Positions 23,448 through 30,787 are shown, numbered from the stretch's first letter. The stretch is 32,019 bases of DNA from Candidatus Caccousia avicola (GCA_018712435.1 DVGZ01000119.1:1-32019), one strand, 5' to 3'. A program made the numbers and translations. Notes: a model not told the origin generated them from the letters alone.

Positions 23448-24557
23448 TCAGATGTTCTTTCCCTTTAGATTTTCGTTTTCCATCTTGCTATATCGGACGT
23501 CGCCCCTTGCGGTGACGGCGGTATAACCAATCGCCTGCAAGCGTTCTTCCAGACGGCGGCGGTGCTCCGCGGCTTCCGCGCCGGTGTGCAGCTTGTTGTC
23601 GTAGAGCTCATACTTTCCCCGGTCCTCCTCGGGAGAAAGGTTCGGCATAATGACGTTTGCCCCGGAGAGAATGCCGCGTTCCCGGCCGTCGGAGGAGAGC
23701 GTGCCGAGCGCCGTTGTGGCGGGAAGCAGGACGTGCGGACAGATCAGACGGATCACCGAAAGCAGAAACAGCGTCTGCTCCACGGAGCCCGCCGGACACT
23801 GCGCAAAGGGCGTCGCATGGTGGGGGATGAACGGGCCGATCCCGCACATGTCCGGCTGAAATTCCTCGATGAATTTCAGATCGGCGGCGAGACTTTCGTC
23901 TGTCTGGTAAGGGGAGCCGACCATGAAGCCGCAGCCCACCTGATAGCCGATTTCCCGCAGATCGCGCAGACAGCGCATGCGGTTTTCGAGCGTTTGCACA
24001 GGCGGGTGAAGCTTTGCATAATGAACGGGATCCGCCGTTTCGTGACGGAGCAGATACCGATCCGCGCCCGCTGCGAAAAGCTGCTCATAGCTTTCGCGGG
24101 ATCGTTCGCCCAGCGAGAGCGTGACGGCGCAATCGGGACAGCGCTCCTTGATGGAGCGGATCAGCTCGCAGAGAAGCGCGTCCGTGTAAAACGCGTCCTC
24201 GCCGCCTTGCAGCACGAAGGTGCGGAAACCGAGCGCGAAGCCGCGCTCACAGCAGGCGAGGATCTGCTGGGGCGTCAGGCGGTATCGCTCACAGGACGCG
24301 TTGCTCCGGCGGATTCCGCAGTACAGGCAATCGTTGCGGCAGTAGCTGCTGATCTCAATCAGTCCCCGCAGGTACACGTCTGTGCCGTACCATTGCTTGC
24401 GCAGCGGGACAGCCTTCTGGGCGGCATACGACGCCAGCTCCGGGGAAGCGGACCGCACCAGAAGCGCATATTCCTCCCGGGAGAGGGAATGTGTTTCCTC
24501 TAGCTGGTCGAGCAGGCGGGCACATTCCTCAAAGGGTGCTTTCTTTGGTTTTGACAT
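23448..24557 (-). CDS. hydE: [FeFe]-hydrogenase maturase HydE, radical SAM
   Basis: A 369-residue radical SAM protein, usual length for HydE (about 350-370). The cluster motif is Cys73-x3-Cys77-x2-Cys80 (SYCRNDCLYCGIR). Further family features are FVLQGGEDAFYTD, LSLGERS, RYLLRHETADP and GFMVGSPYQT. HydE helps to assemble the di-iron subcluster with its bridging dithiolate. The ATG at 24557 is chosen because the protein start MSKPKKAPFEE fits the family and the frame above it runs through a hairpin leader. The nearest Shine-Dalgarno (GGAGGGA) is 13 nt away and inside the stem of that hairpin. Confidence 0.95.
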   Translation of the reverse strand: MSKPKKAPFEECARLLDQLEETHSLSREEYALLVRSASPELASYAAQKAVPLRKQWYGTDVYLRGLIEISSYCRNDCLYCGIRRSNASCERYRLTPQQILACCERGFALGFRTFVLQGGEDAFYTDALLCELIRSIKERCPDCAVTLSLGERSRESYEQLFAAGADRYLLRHETADPVHYAKLHPPVQTLENRMRCLRDLREIGYQVGCGFMVGSPYQTDESLAADLKFIEEFQPDMCGIGPFIPHHATPFAQCPAGSVEQTLFLLSVIRLICPHVLLPATTALGTLSSDGRERGILSGANVIMPNLSPEEDRGKYELYDNKLHTGAEAAEHRRRLEERLQAIGYTAVTARGDVRYSKMENENLKGKNI

Positions 24558-24595
24558 AAAAAATACCGCGTCCCTCCGGGCAGACGGGGACACGG
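24558..24595 (-). terminator. Terminator-like hairpin directly before the hydE start, possible attenuator
   Basis: On the minus strand CCGTGTCCC (24587-24595) pairs with GGGACGCGG (24566-24574; one G-U), 12-nt loop, followed by TATTTTTT that runs straight into the hydE ATG. The hydE Shine-Dalgarno GGAGGGA is partly inside the stem. Upstream CCCTCC (24640-24645) could pair with this GGAGGG as an alternative structure. Confidence 0.65.
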
Positions 24596-24660
24596 CAAAG
24601 CCGGACCCCAGCTTTCGCCGCAACGATGTTTTGGCGTCAGGAGGGTATCTTCCTTTTTCT
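24596..24660 (-). ncRNA. Structured 5' leader of hydE, possible cis-regulatory RNA of unknown class
   Basis: The minus strand can form CGCC/GGCG around a 13-nt loop and GGC(G)AAAGC/GCTTTGCC just before the terminator-like hairpin. I compared it from memory with TPP, SAM, c-di-GMP-I, cobalamin, THF, ZTP and guanidine riboswitch consensus sequences and saw no match. Confidence 0.3.
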
Positions 24661-24775
24661 TTGCATTGATTTTGAACTTGATGATAAACGTCCGGAAAAA
24701 TTCGCTTTGCTCTTTTTCCTGGTTTTTCAGGGCTTCGCACGGCTTTTCAAGGGGACTCTGGGTCTCGCCTGCCGG

Positions 24776-24896
24776 CTCGGTCGGCGCTAATTCGTGCGCC
24801 ACTGGCGCACCGCGCCCCCTTGACCCCTGCAAGGTCTCCGCTCCCGCTCCGGTCGGCGCCTTGTTTGTGTGCCACCGGCACACGGCGCCCTTTTGA
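24776..24896. repeat. Two-copy hairpin repeat, REP-like
   Basis: Two units start with CGGTCGGCGC (about 24778 and 24849) and contain nested palindromes: GTGCGCC-ACT-GGCGCAC (24794-24810) and GTGTGCC-ACC-GGCACAC (24867-24883), each flanked by an outer GGCGC(C)/(G)GCGCC stem. The rest of the 373-nt gap between the regulator gene and hydE (24558-24930) holds this repeat and the hydE leader; I see no gene in it. Confidence 0.7.
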
Positions 24897-24930
24897 AAAA
24901 GGCTGGCGAAAACTTTACGTTTGCCCTTTT

Positions 24931-25176
24931 TTAGCTTTTGGAGTACGCCGCTTTTGCGGAGATACCATTCAGCCTGCCGAGCAGGCCGGTGAGCGTATTG
25001 ATCGCGTCCTGCGGCGCGTCAACCGCGACACAGATAATGTTGATTCCCTTTTCCCGATAGGGAATTCCCATCCGTCCGATGATATATTCACTGTAATCGT
25101 GCAGCAGACGGTTGAGCGCCCCGGTGCTCTCCGGGTTTTCAACGATGATGCTGATCACGGCCACTCTCGTGTTCAC
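24931..25176 (-). CDS. TM1266-type iron-only hydrogenase system regulator
   Basis: An 81-residue ACT-like protein of the TM1266 family, annotated in databases as iron-only hydrogenase system putative regulator and usually found beside hydE, hydF or hydG. Visible family pattern: TRVAVISIIVENPESTGALN, then YSEYIIGRMGIPY and NIICVAVDAPQDAINTLTG. The small ligand it may bind is not known. GTG start with GGGAGGAA 6 nt upstream. It heads the hydrogenase maturation group, 373 nt before hydE. Confidence 0.92.
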   Translation of the reverse strand: MNTRVAVISIIVENPESTGALNRLLHDYSEYIIGRMGIPYREKGINIICVAVDAPQDAINTLTGLLGRLNGISAKAAYSKS

Positions 25177-25294
25177 GGCGAGTTCCTCCCTTTTGTGCCG
25201 CTTTGTCCCGCCGGGTATGCGCCCCGGGGCAGAAAGGGTTTTGACAGGAGGCGCAGCCGCCCGCCGAAGCGCTTTTTTGTGTTTGTCCGCGCAT
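25139..25294 (-). CDS. Possible small cysteine-rich protein or leader peptide
   Basis: 51-codon frame with a good site (GAGGGGG, 5 nt, ATG 25294) between a strong promoter and the TM1266-type gene, which it overlaps by 38 nt. It encodes a basic peptide with GGCASCQNPFCPGAHT, i.e. CxxCxxxxC, reminiscent of iron-sulfur or zinc ligands. It may be a leader that senses translation or metal status, or a chance frame in GC-rich DNA. No relative is known to me. Confidence 0.3.
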   Translation of the reverse strand: MRGQTQKSASAGGCASCQNPFCPGAHTRRDKAAQKGGTRREHESGRDQHHR

Positions 25295-25322
25295 CGCGTC
25301 CCCCTCTTTCCGCTTTCTTTCT

Positions 25323-25351
25323 ATTGTAAAAGTCTCCCGATATGTTGTCAA
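25323..25351 (-). promoter_or_regulatory. Promoter of the hydrogenase maturation group
   Basis: TTGACA (25346-25351), 17-nt spacer, TACAAT (25323-25328) on the minus strand; leaves a leader of about 140 nt before the regulator gene. Confidence 0.9.
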
Positions 25352-25406
25352 GGAAAAAAAGCTTTTGGCGAAATCGCGGGAAGCGCACGGGACGGGGAAA
25401 AGTTGG

Positions 25407-25435
25407 TTGTTTTTTAGGCGCGCGGGGAGTATAAT
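25407..25435 (+). promoter_or_regulatory. Promoter of the D-aspartate ligase operon
   Basis: TTGTTT (25407-25412), 17-nt spacer, TATAAT (25430-25435), about 35 nt before the start codon. Confidence 0.75.
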
Positions 25436-25469
25436 AAGCTGATAAGAAAATTTGAGGAGGCGCCTCTGT

Positions 25470-26705
25470 TTGAGTACGACAACTGTTCCGGATTTTCTTC
25501 CGGTGCTGCTTGGCAGCGATATGAACGTCTACGGCATGGCCCGATCGTTTCATCAGGCCTACGGTATCAAAAGCGTGGCGGTGGGAAAAGGAATGCTGGG
25601 GGCGACCTCGCACAGCCGGATCGTTTCGGTGGAAGCCGTGGAGCCGAACCTGGAGGACGACAAGGTATTCTGCGACACGCTGCTGAAATTTGCCGAACGG
25701 TATCCGGGCCGCACGCTTCTGCTTGTTCCGTGCGGGGATAACTATATCAAGCTTCTGGTGCGCAACCAGGACAAGCTGCGCGGCGCGTACCGCTTTGAGT
25801 GCATTGACGAGCCGCTTCTGATGCGTCTGAGCATCAAGGAAAGCTTTTATGAGGTATGCCGGGAGCACGGCTTCGCGTTCCCGAAAACAACCACCTGCTC
25901 TTATGAAAATTACAAGGGCGTGAAACTGCCCTTCGATTTCCCGGTGATCATCAAGCCAAGCAATTCCGTGGCCTATTGGAACTGCCGTTTTCCGCACAAG
26001 AAAAAGGTGTTTGTCGCGCAGAACCGCGAGGAATTTGACGCGATCCTCGACGCGATCTATGGTTCGTCCTACAAGGATCATCTCATTTTGCAGGAATTCA
26101 TTCCCGGTGACGACAGCGGCATGCGCGTGATGAACTGCTACTGTGGACGCGACCGGAAGGTGAAGCTGATCGCTCTCGGTCATACGCTGCTGGAGGAGCA
26201 CTCTCCGGAGGGAATCGGCAGCTACGCCGCGATCATCAGCACGCGGGACGACGCGCTCTCGGAGCGGATGAAGAATTTCCTTGAAGGGATCGGCTATGTC
26301 GGCTTCGCGAATTTCGATATGAAGTATGACCCGCGCGACGGGAAGTACAAGCTTTTTGAGATGAATCTGCGCCAGGGCCGCAGCAGCTTCTTTGTGACGG
26401 CGGCAGGCTACAACCTGGCCCAGTGGCTCGTGGACGATGTGATTCTGCAAAAAGAGCTGCCGCTGACCATCGCGGACAACCGTGTGCTGTGGAGCATCAT
26501 CCCGAAGGACGTGATCTTCCATTATGTGAAGGACGAAGCCTTGAAGGAGGAAGCCCGCCGCCTGATCCGCGAGGGCAAATATGTGCAGTCGATGAGCTAC
26601 CGGGGGGACACCTTCCGCAAGCGCTTCGTGCAGTTCCATCTGAGCCAGATCAATTACCGCAAGAAATATAAAATGTGCTTCGGCAACAAGAGCCTTCGCG
26701 ACTGA
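25470..26705 (+). CDS. D-aspartate ligase-like ATP-grasp enzyme
   Basis: A 411-residue ATP-grasp carboxylate-amine ligase that resembles, from memory, Enterococcus faecium Asl-fm. That enzyme joins the beta-carboxyl of D-aspartate to the lysine side chain of the peptidoglycan precursor, making a one-residue cross-bridge. Matching segments are VLLGSDMNVYGMARSFHQAY near the N-terminus, FPVIIKPSNSVAYW (ATP-grasp lysine), LILQEFIPGDDSGMRVM, GHTLLEEHSPEGIGSYA and LFEMNLRQGRSSFF (metal-binding Glu/Asn). TTG 25470 is the preferred start, with AGGAGG 9 nt before it; the TTG at 25452 lies upstream of that site. The next gene is an aspartate racemase, which would supply D-aspartate and supports the call. 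Confidence 0.87.
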   Translation: MSTTTVPDFLPVLLGSDMNVYGMARSFHQAYGIKSVAVGKGMLGATSHSRIVSVEAVEPNLEDDKVFCDTLLKFAERYPGRTLLLVPCGDNYIKLLVRNQDKLRGAYRFECIDEPLLMRLSIKESFYEVCREHGFAFPKTTTCSYENYKGVKLPFDFPVIIKPSNSVAYWNCRFPHKKKVFVAQNREEFDAILDAIYGSSYKDHLILQEFIPGDDSGMRVMNCYCGRDRKVKLIALGHTLLEEHSPEGIGSYAAIISTRDDALSERMKNFLEGIGYVGFANFDMKYDPRDGKYKLFEMNLRQGRSSFFVTAAGYNLAQWLVDDVILQKELPLTIADNRVLWSIIPKDVIFHYVKDEALKEEARRLIREGKYVQSMSYRGDTFRKRFVQFHLSQINYRKKYKMCFGNKSLRD

Positions 26706-26727
26706 GGGCGGAAAGGAAACAGCGCAC

Positions 26728-27456
26728 ATGCAGCAGGACAACCTTCTGGGCATCATCGGCGGGCTTGGCCCGATGGCGACCGCCTACTTTCTCGAGCTGA
26801 CCGTGAAGATGACAGCAGCGGAGCGTGACCAGGATCATTTGCGCGCCGTTCTCATGGAGGCGCCCGAGATCCCGGATCGCACGGCGCACATTCTGGATCG
26901 CACCCAACCCTCGCCGCTTCCGGCGCTCACGGCATACGCCAAAAAGCTGGAAGCGCTCGGCTGTGCCTGCATCGCGATCCCGTGCATCACGTCCCACTAC
27001 TTTTTCCCGGAGCTTGCCGAAACAATCTCAATCCCTCTGCTGAACATTGTGGAGGAGACGGCGCGCCATTTAAAGGAAAACGGCGTGCGCTCGGCGGGTG
27101 TGATGGCTACCACCGGCACGGTGCGCACAGAGCTGTTCCAGCGCGCGCTGGAGCGGGAGGGCGTGGGCTGTGTGCTCCCGGACGAGGAGCATCAGGCGAT
27201 GGTCATGCGCGTCATCTACGACGATGTGAAGGCCGGACGGCCCGTGGAGCCGGAGGTGTTTGAAGCCGCCGCCTCCCATCTGCGCGAACAGGGGGCCGAG
27301 TGCCTGATTCTCGGCTGCACGGAGCTTTCCCTTGCCAACCGCGACCGTCCGCTGGGGCCTGGCTGTCTGGACGCATTGGAGGTGCTGGCGCGCGCCGCCG
27401 TGCTGGCCTGCGGCAAACCGCTCCGCCCCGCATACGGGCGGCTGATCACGCAATAA
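26728..27456 (+). CDS. racD: Aspartate racemase
   Basis: A 242-residue member of the Asp/Glu racemase family; it interconverts L- and D-aspartate without cofactor using two cysteines. N-terminal LLGIIGGLGPMATAYFLELT is the family signature. The two catalytic Cys regions are AIPCITSHYF (usually PCNTAH, so the Asn is replaced by Ile) and LILGCTELSL. It lies 22 nt after the ligase gene with AAAGGAAA before ATG 26728. With its neighbours it gives a source of D-aspartate for the cell wall. Confidence 0.92.
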   Translation: MQQDNLLGIIGGLGPMATAYFLELTVKMTAAERDQDHLRAVLMEAPEIPDRTAHILDRTQPSPLPALTAYAKKLEALGCACIAIPCITSHYFFPELAETISIPLLNIVEETARHLKENGVRSAGVMATTGTVRTELFQRALEREGVGCVLPDEEHQAMVMRVIYDDVKAGRPVEPEVFEAAASHLREQGAECLILGCTELSLANRDRPLGPGCLDALEVLARAAVLACGKPLRPAYGRLITQ

Positions 27457-27458
27457 CC

Positions 27459-27478
27459 GCCGGGAGTTCCCGGCTTTT
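27459..27478 (+). terminator. Weak hairpin between racD and asnB
   Basis: GCCGGG-AGTT-CCCGGC followed by TTTT. It has only a 6-bp stem and a short U-run, so it could reduce but not stop transcription into asnB. Confidence 0.4.
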
Positions 27479-27502
27479 CGAGACAGGAAGGATGGATGGC
27501 AT

Positions 27503-29347
27503 TTGTGTGGATTTGCAGGCTTTTTCCGAAACGGCTGGAACGGTGACCGCGAGGCGGTGATCCGCGATATGGCGGACCGTATCCGTCACCGGGGACCGGA
27601 TCAGGACGACTATTATGTGGACAATACGATCGCCATGGGCTTCCGCCGTCTGAGCATCATCGATCTGGAGGGCGGCAGCCAGCCGATCCGCAACGAAGAC
27701 GGCACAAAGGTGCTCACCTTCAACGGCGAGATTTATAATTTCCGGGAGCTTCGCGTGGAGCTGCTCGACGCGGGCCATGTGTTCAAGACGAGTACGGACA
27801 GCGAGGTGCTGCTGCACGGCTATGAGCAATGGGGCGAAGATCTGCTCCAGCGTCTGCGCGGCATGTTTGCCTTTGTGATCTGGGACAGCCGGGAGCAGAA
27901 GCTGTTTGGCGCGCGCGATATTTTCGGCATCAAGCCGTTCTATTATTATCAGCACAACGGCGACTTTTTCTATGGCTCGGAAATCAAGAGCTTCCTTGCC
28001 CACCCGAATTTCGTCAAGGAGCTGAACGAGGAGCGTCTGCCGGAATACCTCTGCTACGAGTATGTTCCGGACGAGGAAACGATGTTCCGCCATGTGTACA
28101 AGCTGCTCGGCGGCCACTGCTTCACCTACCAGAACGGCAAGCTTTCCATCCGGCCCTACAACGAGATCCAATACCATATCGACGAGAAACCGACGCTCGA
28201 GGAGTGGGAGAAGCGGATCACGGACACCTTCGCGGAGAGCGTGCGCGCACATAAGATCGCGGACGTGGAAGTCGGCTGTTTCCTGTCCTCCGGCGTGGAT
28301 TCGAGTTATGTGGTGAAGGAAGTCAGCAAGACGGCGGACGGCGTGAAAACCTTCTCTGTCGGCTACGCGGAAGAAAAATACAGCGAACTGCCCTACGCGC
28401 AGGATTTCAGTAAAGCTGTGGGCGTGCCGAACATCAGCAACAAGGTGAGCGCGGACGATTTCTTCGGCGCGGCTTCCATTATCCAGTATTATCTCGACGA
28501 GCCGATGCCGAATCCCTCGGAGATTCCGCTTTACTTCCTCGCGCAGAACGCCGCGAAGTATGTAAAGGTGGTGCTCTCCGGCGAGGGCGCGGACGAGCTG
28601 TTCGGCGGCTACCCGATGTATCTGGCCGGGATGCACTTTGACCATTACGCCCATCGCGTGCCGCGCGCTCTGCGCCGCGCCGCCGGAGCCGCCGCCTCGA
28701 AAATGCCCGCCTTCAAGGGCAAAAACTTCCTGGTGCGCGGCGGGATGGAGCCGTATCAGCGCTACATGCGCAGCAACTATGTGTTCACGCGCTCGAACGT
28801 GAACCGCTATCTGAAAAAGGACTATCATCCGAAGGATCCTGTTGACTATGTGAAGCCGTATTTCGACAAGGTGCGCGATCTCGACGAGCCGACACAGCTG
28901 CAATACGTCGATATCCATGTCTGGATGCTGTACGATATTTTGCAGAAGGCCGACCGCATGAGCATGGCGAACTCGCTGGAGCTGCGCGTGCCGTTCCTCG
29001 ACAAGCGGATGCTTGCGCTGGCCACACAGATCCCCTCGCGTTACCGTGTCCATGGGGATGTGACAAAGGTAGCCCTGCGCGGCGCAGCCATCAAGCAGAT
29101 CCCGGAGCGCACGGCCAACAAGAAGAAGCTCGGTTTCCCCGTCCCGCTCAACGACTGGCTGCGGCAGGACAAATACTACGCCATGGTGAAGGAAGCCTTT
29201 GAGAGCGACGTTGCCGCCACTTACTTCAACCAGGAAGCCATTCTCCGCCTGCTTGACGGACACAAAGCGGGCGAAAATCACATGCAGCCGATTTGGAGCA
29301 TCTATTCCTTCCTTCTCTGGTACGACGAATTCTTTGTGAAACGCTGA
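27503..29347 (+). CDS. asnB: Glutamine-dependent asparagine synthetase
   Basis: A 614-residue class II amidotransferase. The N-terminal glutaminase begins with TTG-Cys (CGFAGFFRNG): Cys2 is the nucleophile after Met removal. RHRGPDQDDYYVDN and FNGEIYNFREL are glutaminase motifs. The synthetase half has the ATP loop CFLSSGVDSSYV (SGGxDS-like) and VLSGEGADELFGGYPMY. It makes L-asparagine from aspartate. In this context it may instead act like Lactococcus AsnH, which amidates the D-Asp cross-bridge; the sequence alone cannot separate the two. TTG start with AGGAAGGATGG upstream. It is the third gene of the D-aspartate operon, 46 nt after racD. Confidence 0.93.
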   Translation: MCGFAGFFRNGWNGDREAVIRDMADRIRHRGPDQDDYYVDNTIAMGFRRLSIIDLEGGSQPIRNEDGTKVLTFNGEIYNFRELRVELLDAGHVFKTSTDSEVLLHGYEQWGEDLLQRLRGMFAFVIWDSREQKLFGARDIFGIKPFYYYQHNGDFFYGSEIKSFLAHPNFVKELNEERLPEYLCYEYVPDEETMFRHVYKLLGGHCFTYQNGKLSIRPYNEIQYHIDEKPTLEEWEKRITDTFAESVRAHKIADVEVGCFLSSGVDSSYVVKEVSKTADGVKTFSVGYAEEKYSELPYAQDFSKAVGVPNISNKVSADDFFGAASIIQYYLDEPMPNPSEIPLYFLAQNAAKYVKVVLSGEGADELFGGYPMYLAGMHFDHYAHRVPRALRRAAGAAASKMPAFKGKNFLVRGGMEPYQRYMRSNYVFTRSNVNRYLKKDYHPKDPVDYVKPYFDKVRDLDEPTQLQYVDIHVWMLYDILQKADRMSMANSLELRVPFLDKRMLALATQIPSRYRVHGDVTKVALRGAAIKQIPERTANKKKLGFPVPLNDWLRQDKYYAMVKEAFESDVAATYFNQEAILRLLDGHKAGENHMQPIWSIYSFLLWYDEFFVKR

Positions 29348-29394
29348 AAAAACAGGCTGGGCAGCCCCATTAAGGGCCGCCCAGCCTGTTTTTT
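29347..29394 (+). terminator. Terminator of asnB, bidirectional
   Basis: AAAAAACAGGCTGGGC (29347-29362) and its complement ending in GTTTTTT (29379-29394). The minus-strand Mor-like gene approaches from the other side. Confidence 0.95.
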
Positions 29395-29425
29395 ACGGCG
29401 AAGCCGCATGAAATTTTCGCCCTTC

Positions 29426-29466
29426 TTTTATAAAAGCGCAGCGCATTTTTCCGTGCGCTGCGCTTT
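29426..29466 (-). terminator. Hairpin terminator of the sulfate-activation operon
   Basis: The same 13-bp stem as in copy 1 (29433-29445 with 29454-29466), then TTATAAAAG on the minus strand. Confidence 0.65.
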
Positions 29467-29477
29467 CCGTAAGCAAT

Positions 29478-29732
29478 TTACCTTGCCTGCAAAATCTTAT
29501 AAACCCGCGAAATGCTGAGATTGTACTTGAGAGCCAAGTCGGAAACATCATAGCGGCCGCTGTAGAAATCATCCTTGAGTTGGAGATTCCGCTCCTCGCG
29601 GTCAGCGGCGGCGCCGTAAGCCGGGAAATAAACCGTCGTGCCCGCCAGCTCCTCAAGAACAGAGCGGTACGCTTCTTCTCCGAGCAGATCGCGCAGCTTT
29701 TTGAGTGCTTCTTTGGAATCCATGGCTGTCAC
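29478..29732 (-). CDS. Mor-like helix-turn-helix protein, copy 2
   Basis: An 84-residue protein equal to the one at 2947-3201 except EA for DV. The predicted C-terminal helix-turn-helix lies in SGRYDVSDLALKYNLSIS and the following RVYKILQAR. The GTG start overlaps the sat stop by 4 bp (GTGA), so it is the last gene of the sulfotransferase-cysC-sat operon and probably translated by coupling. A DNA-binding protein in this place suggests feedback control of sulfate activation, which is inference; Mor relatives are otherwise known mainly from phages and integrative elements. Confidence 0.8.
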   Translation of the reverse strand: MTAMDSKEALKKLRDLLGEEAYRSVLEELAGTTVYFPAYGAAADREERNLQLKDDFYSGRYDVSDLALKYNLSISRVYKILQAR

Positions 29733-30787
29733 TCAATAAAGATTTGTTTGCAGGCCAGGATGGCATGGAAAACCTCTTTGCGCATCATCAGCTCGTCCGG
29801 GATGTGGCCTTCGGAGAGATACTTCCGGATGATGGTACCGCTGATCTCCACACGCCCCGTGTCGTAGTGGCCGCAGTGCTTGTCCGTGACCACCTGCCCG
29901 CAGATGGTGCAGTAATACGGCTCACGCATGAGCAGCAGCTCGATGCCAAGGTCGTTTTCCGCTGCAAGGCGGCGGGCCAGAGCGTGTGCGTCATACGCGC
30001 CGTAGTAGCCGCCCACGCCCGCATGGTCGCGCCCGATGATGAAGTGCGTGCAGCCGAGATTCCGGCGGATGATGGCATGGAACACCGCTTCGCGCGGGCC
30101 TGCATAGCGCATCTGTGTTTTCAGCCCGGCGATGTACACGCGTCCCTTGGGATAGAAATGATCAATCATGGCGTGGTAGCCCGCCATGACGGCTTCCTGC
30201 GTGAAGTCGCCCTTCTTTTTCCATCCGGTGATGGGATTGATGAACAGGCCGTCGCACAGTTCAAGGCCGGCACGCTGCAAATGCTCGTGCGCCTTGTGAA
30301 CGGGGTTGCGTGTCTGGAACCCGACCACGGTCTTCCAGCCGCGTTCCGCGAAGGCACGCCTGGTATCCTCCGGGCGCAGCGCTCCTTCCAGCAGGGAACG
30401 GTCGAGCAGCCGCACCGGACCGCCCACGCGCCACGGGGAACGTTCCAGCTCCTTTTTCACGCCGGGGTGCGCCGTCTCGCTCGTCAGAAACACAGCGGCG
30501 ATATCCTCCGGCGTCAGCTCAAAGACGCTCTCCACGTCAATCTCCGCCACCGTGCGCCCGCCGGACGTCAGGCCGAGCGTTTCACCGGGGCGCAGGGCGT
30601 GGGCTGTTTCCTCTGGCACGTCCAGCGTCACCGGGATAGGAAACACCTCGCCATTCTTCAAGCAGCAGGAGTCCACAACACTGCGCGTGTCCTCCTTGCC
30701 CATGAAGCCCCGCAGAGGGGCCAGCAGGCCTGTCTCGATGTTGATGACATCCTGTAAGGTTTCCTCGTTGATTGCCGCCGTCCTCAC
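29729..30787 (-). CDS. sat: Sulfate adenylyltransferase (ATP sulfurylase)
   Basis: A 352-residue monofunctional Sat that makes adenosine 5'-phosphosulfate from sulfate and ATP in the cytoplasm. Key motifs: VVGFQTRNPVHKAHEHL (nucleotide-binding QTRNPxHxxHE), GLKTQMRYAGPREAVFHAII and FIIGRDHAGVG. Near the C-terminus CTICGQVVTDKHCGH gives three Cys and a His suited to a structural zinc. It is somewhat shorter than most Sat (about 380-400), mainly at the N-terminus, where it begins MRTAAINEETLQDV. GTG start overlapping the cysC stop by 4 bp. The mor-like gene follows with another 4-bp overlap. Confidence 0.95.
   Translation of the reverse strand: MRTAAINEETLQDVINIETGLLAPLRGFMGKEDTRSVVDSCCLKNGEVFPIPVTLDVPEETAHALRPGETLGLTSGGRTVAEIDVESVFELTPEDIAAVFLTSETAHPGVKKELERSPWRVGGPVRLLDRSLLEGALRPEDTRRAFAERGWKTVVGFQTRNPVHKAHEHLQRAGLELCDGLFINPITGWKKKGDFTQEAVMAGYHAMIDHFYPKGRVYIAGLKTQMRYAGPREAVFHAIIRRNLGCTHFIIGRDHAGVGGYYGAYDAHALARRLAAENDLGIELLLMREPYYCTICGQVVTDKHCGHYDTGRVEISGTIIRKYLSEGHIPDELMMRKEVFHAILACKQIFIE

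Larger units (their letters stand above)
29409..29837. repeat. 429-bp direct repeat, copy 2
   Basis: Same length and orientation as 2878-3306, offset 26531 bp, 14 mismatches and no gaps by my count. This copy is continuous with the complete sat gene, so it is the parental or intact arrangement. Confidence 0.97.

Noticed and set aside
24558-24660. Known riboswitch class (SAM, TPP, c-di-GMP-I, cobalamin, ZTP, THF, guanidine) before hydE
   Set aside because: None of the remembered consensus cores is present on either strand; only the attenuator layout is supported.
27446-29281. 611-codon minus-strand frame opposite asnB
   Set aside because: asnB has all amidotransferase and synthetase motifs; the antisense frame is a shadow.
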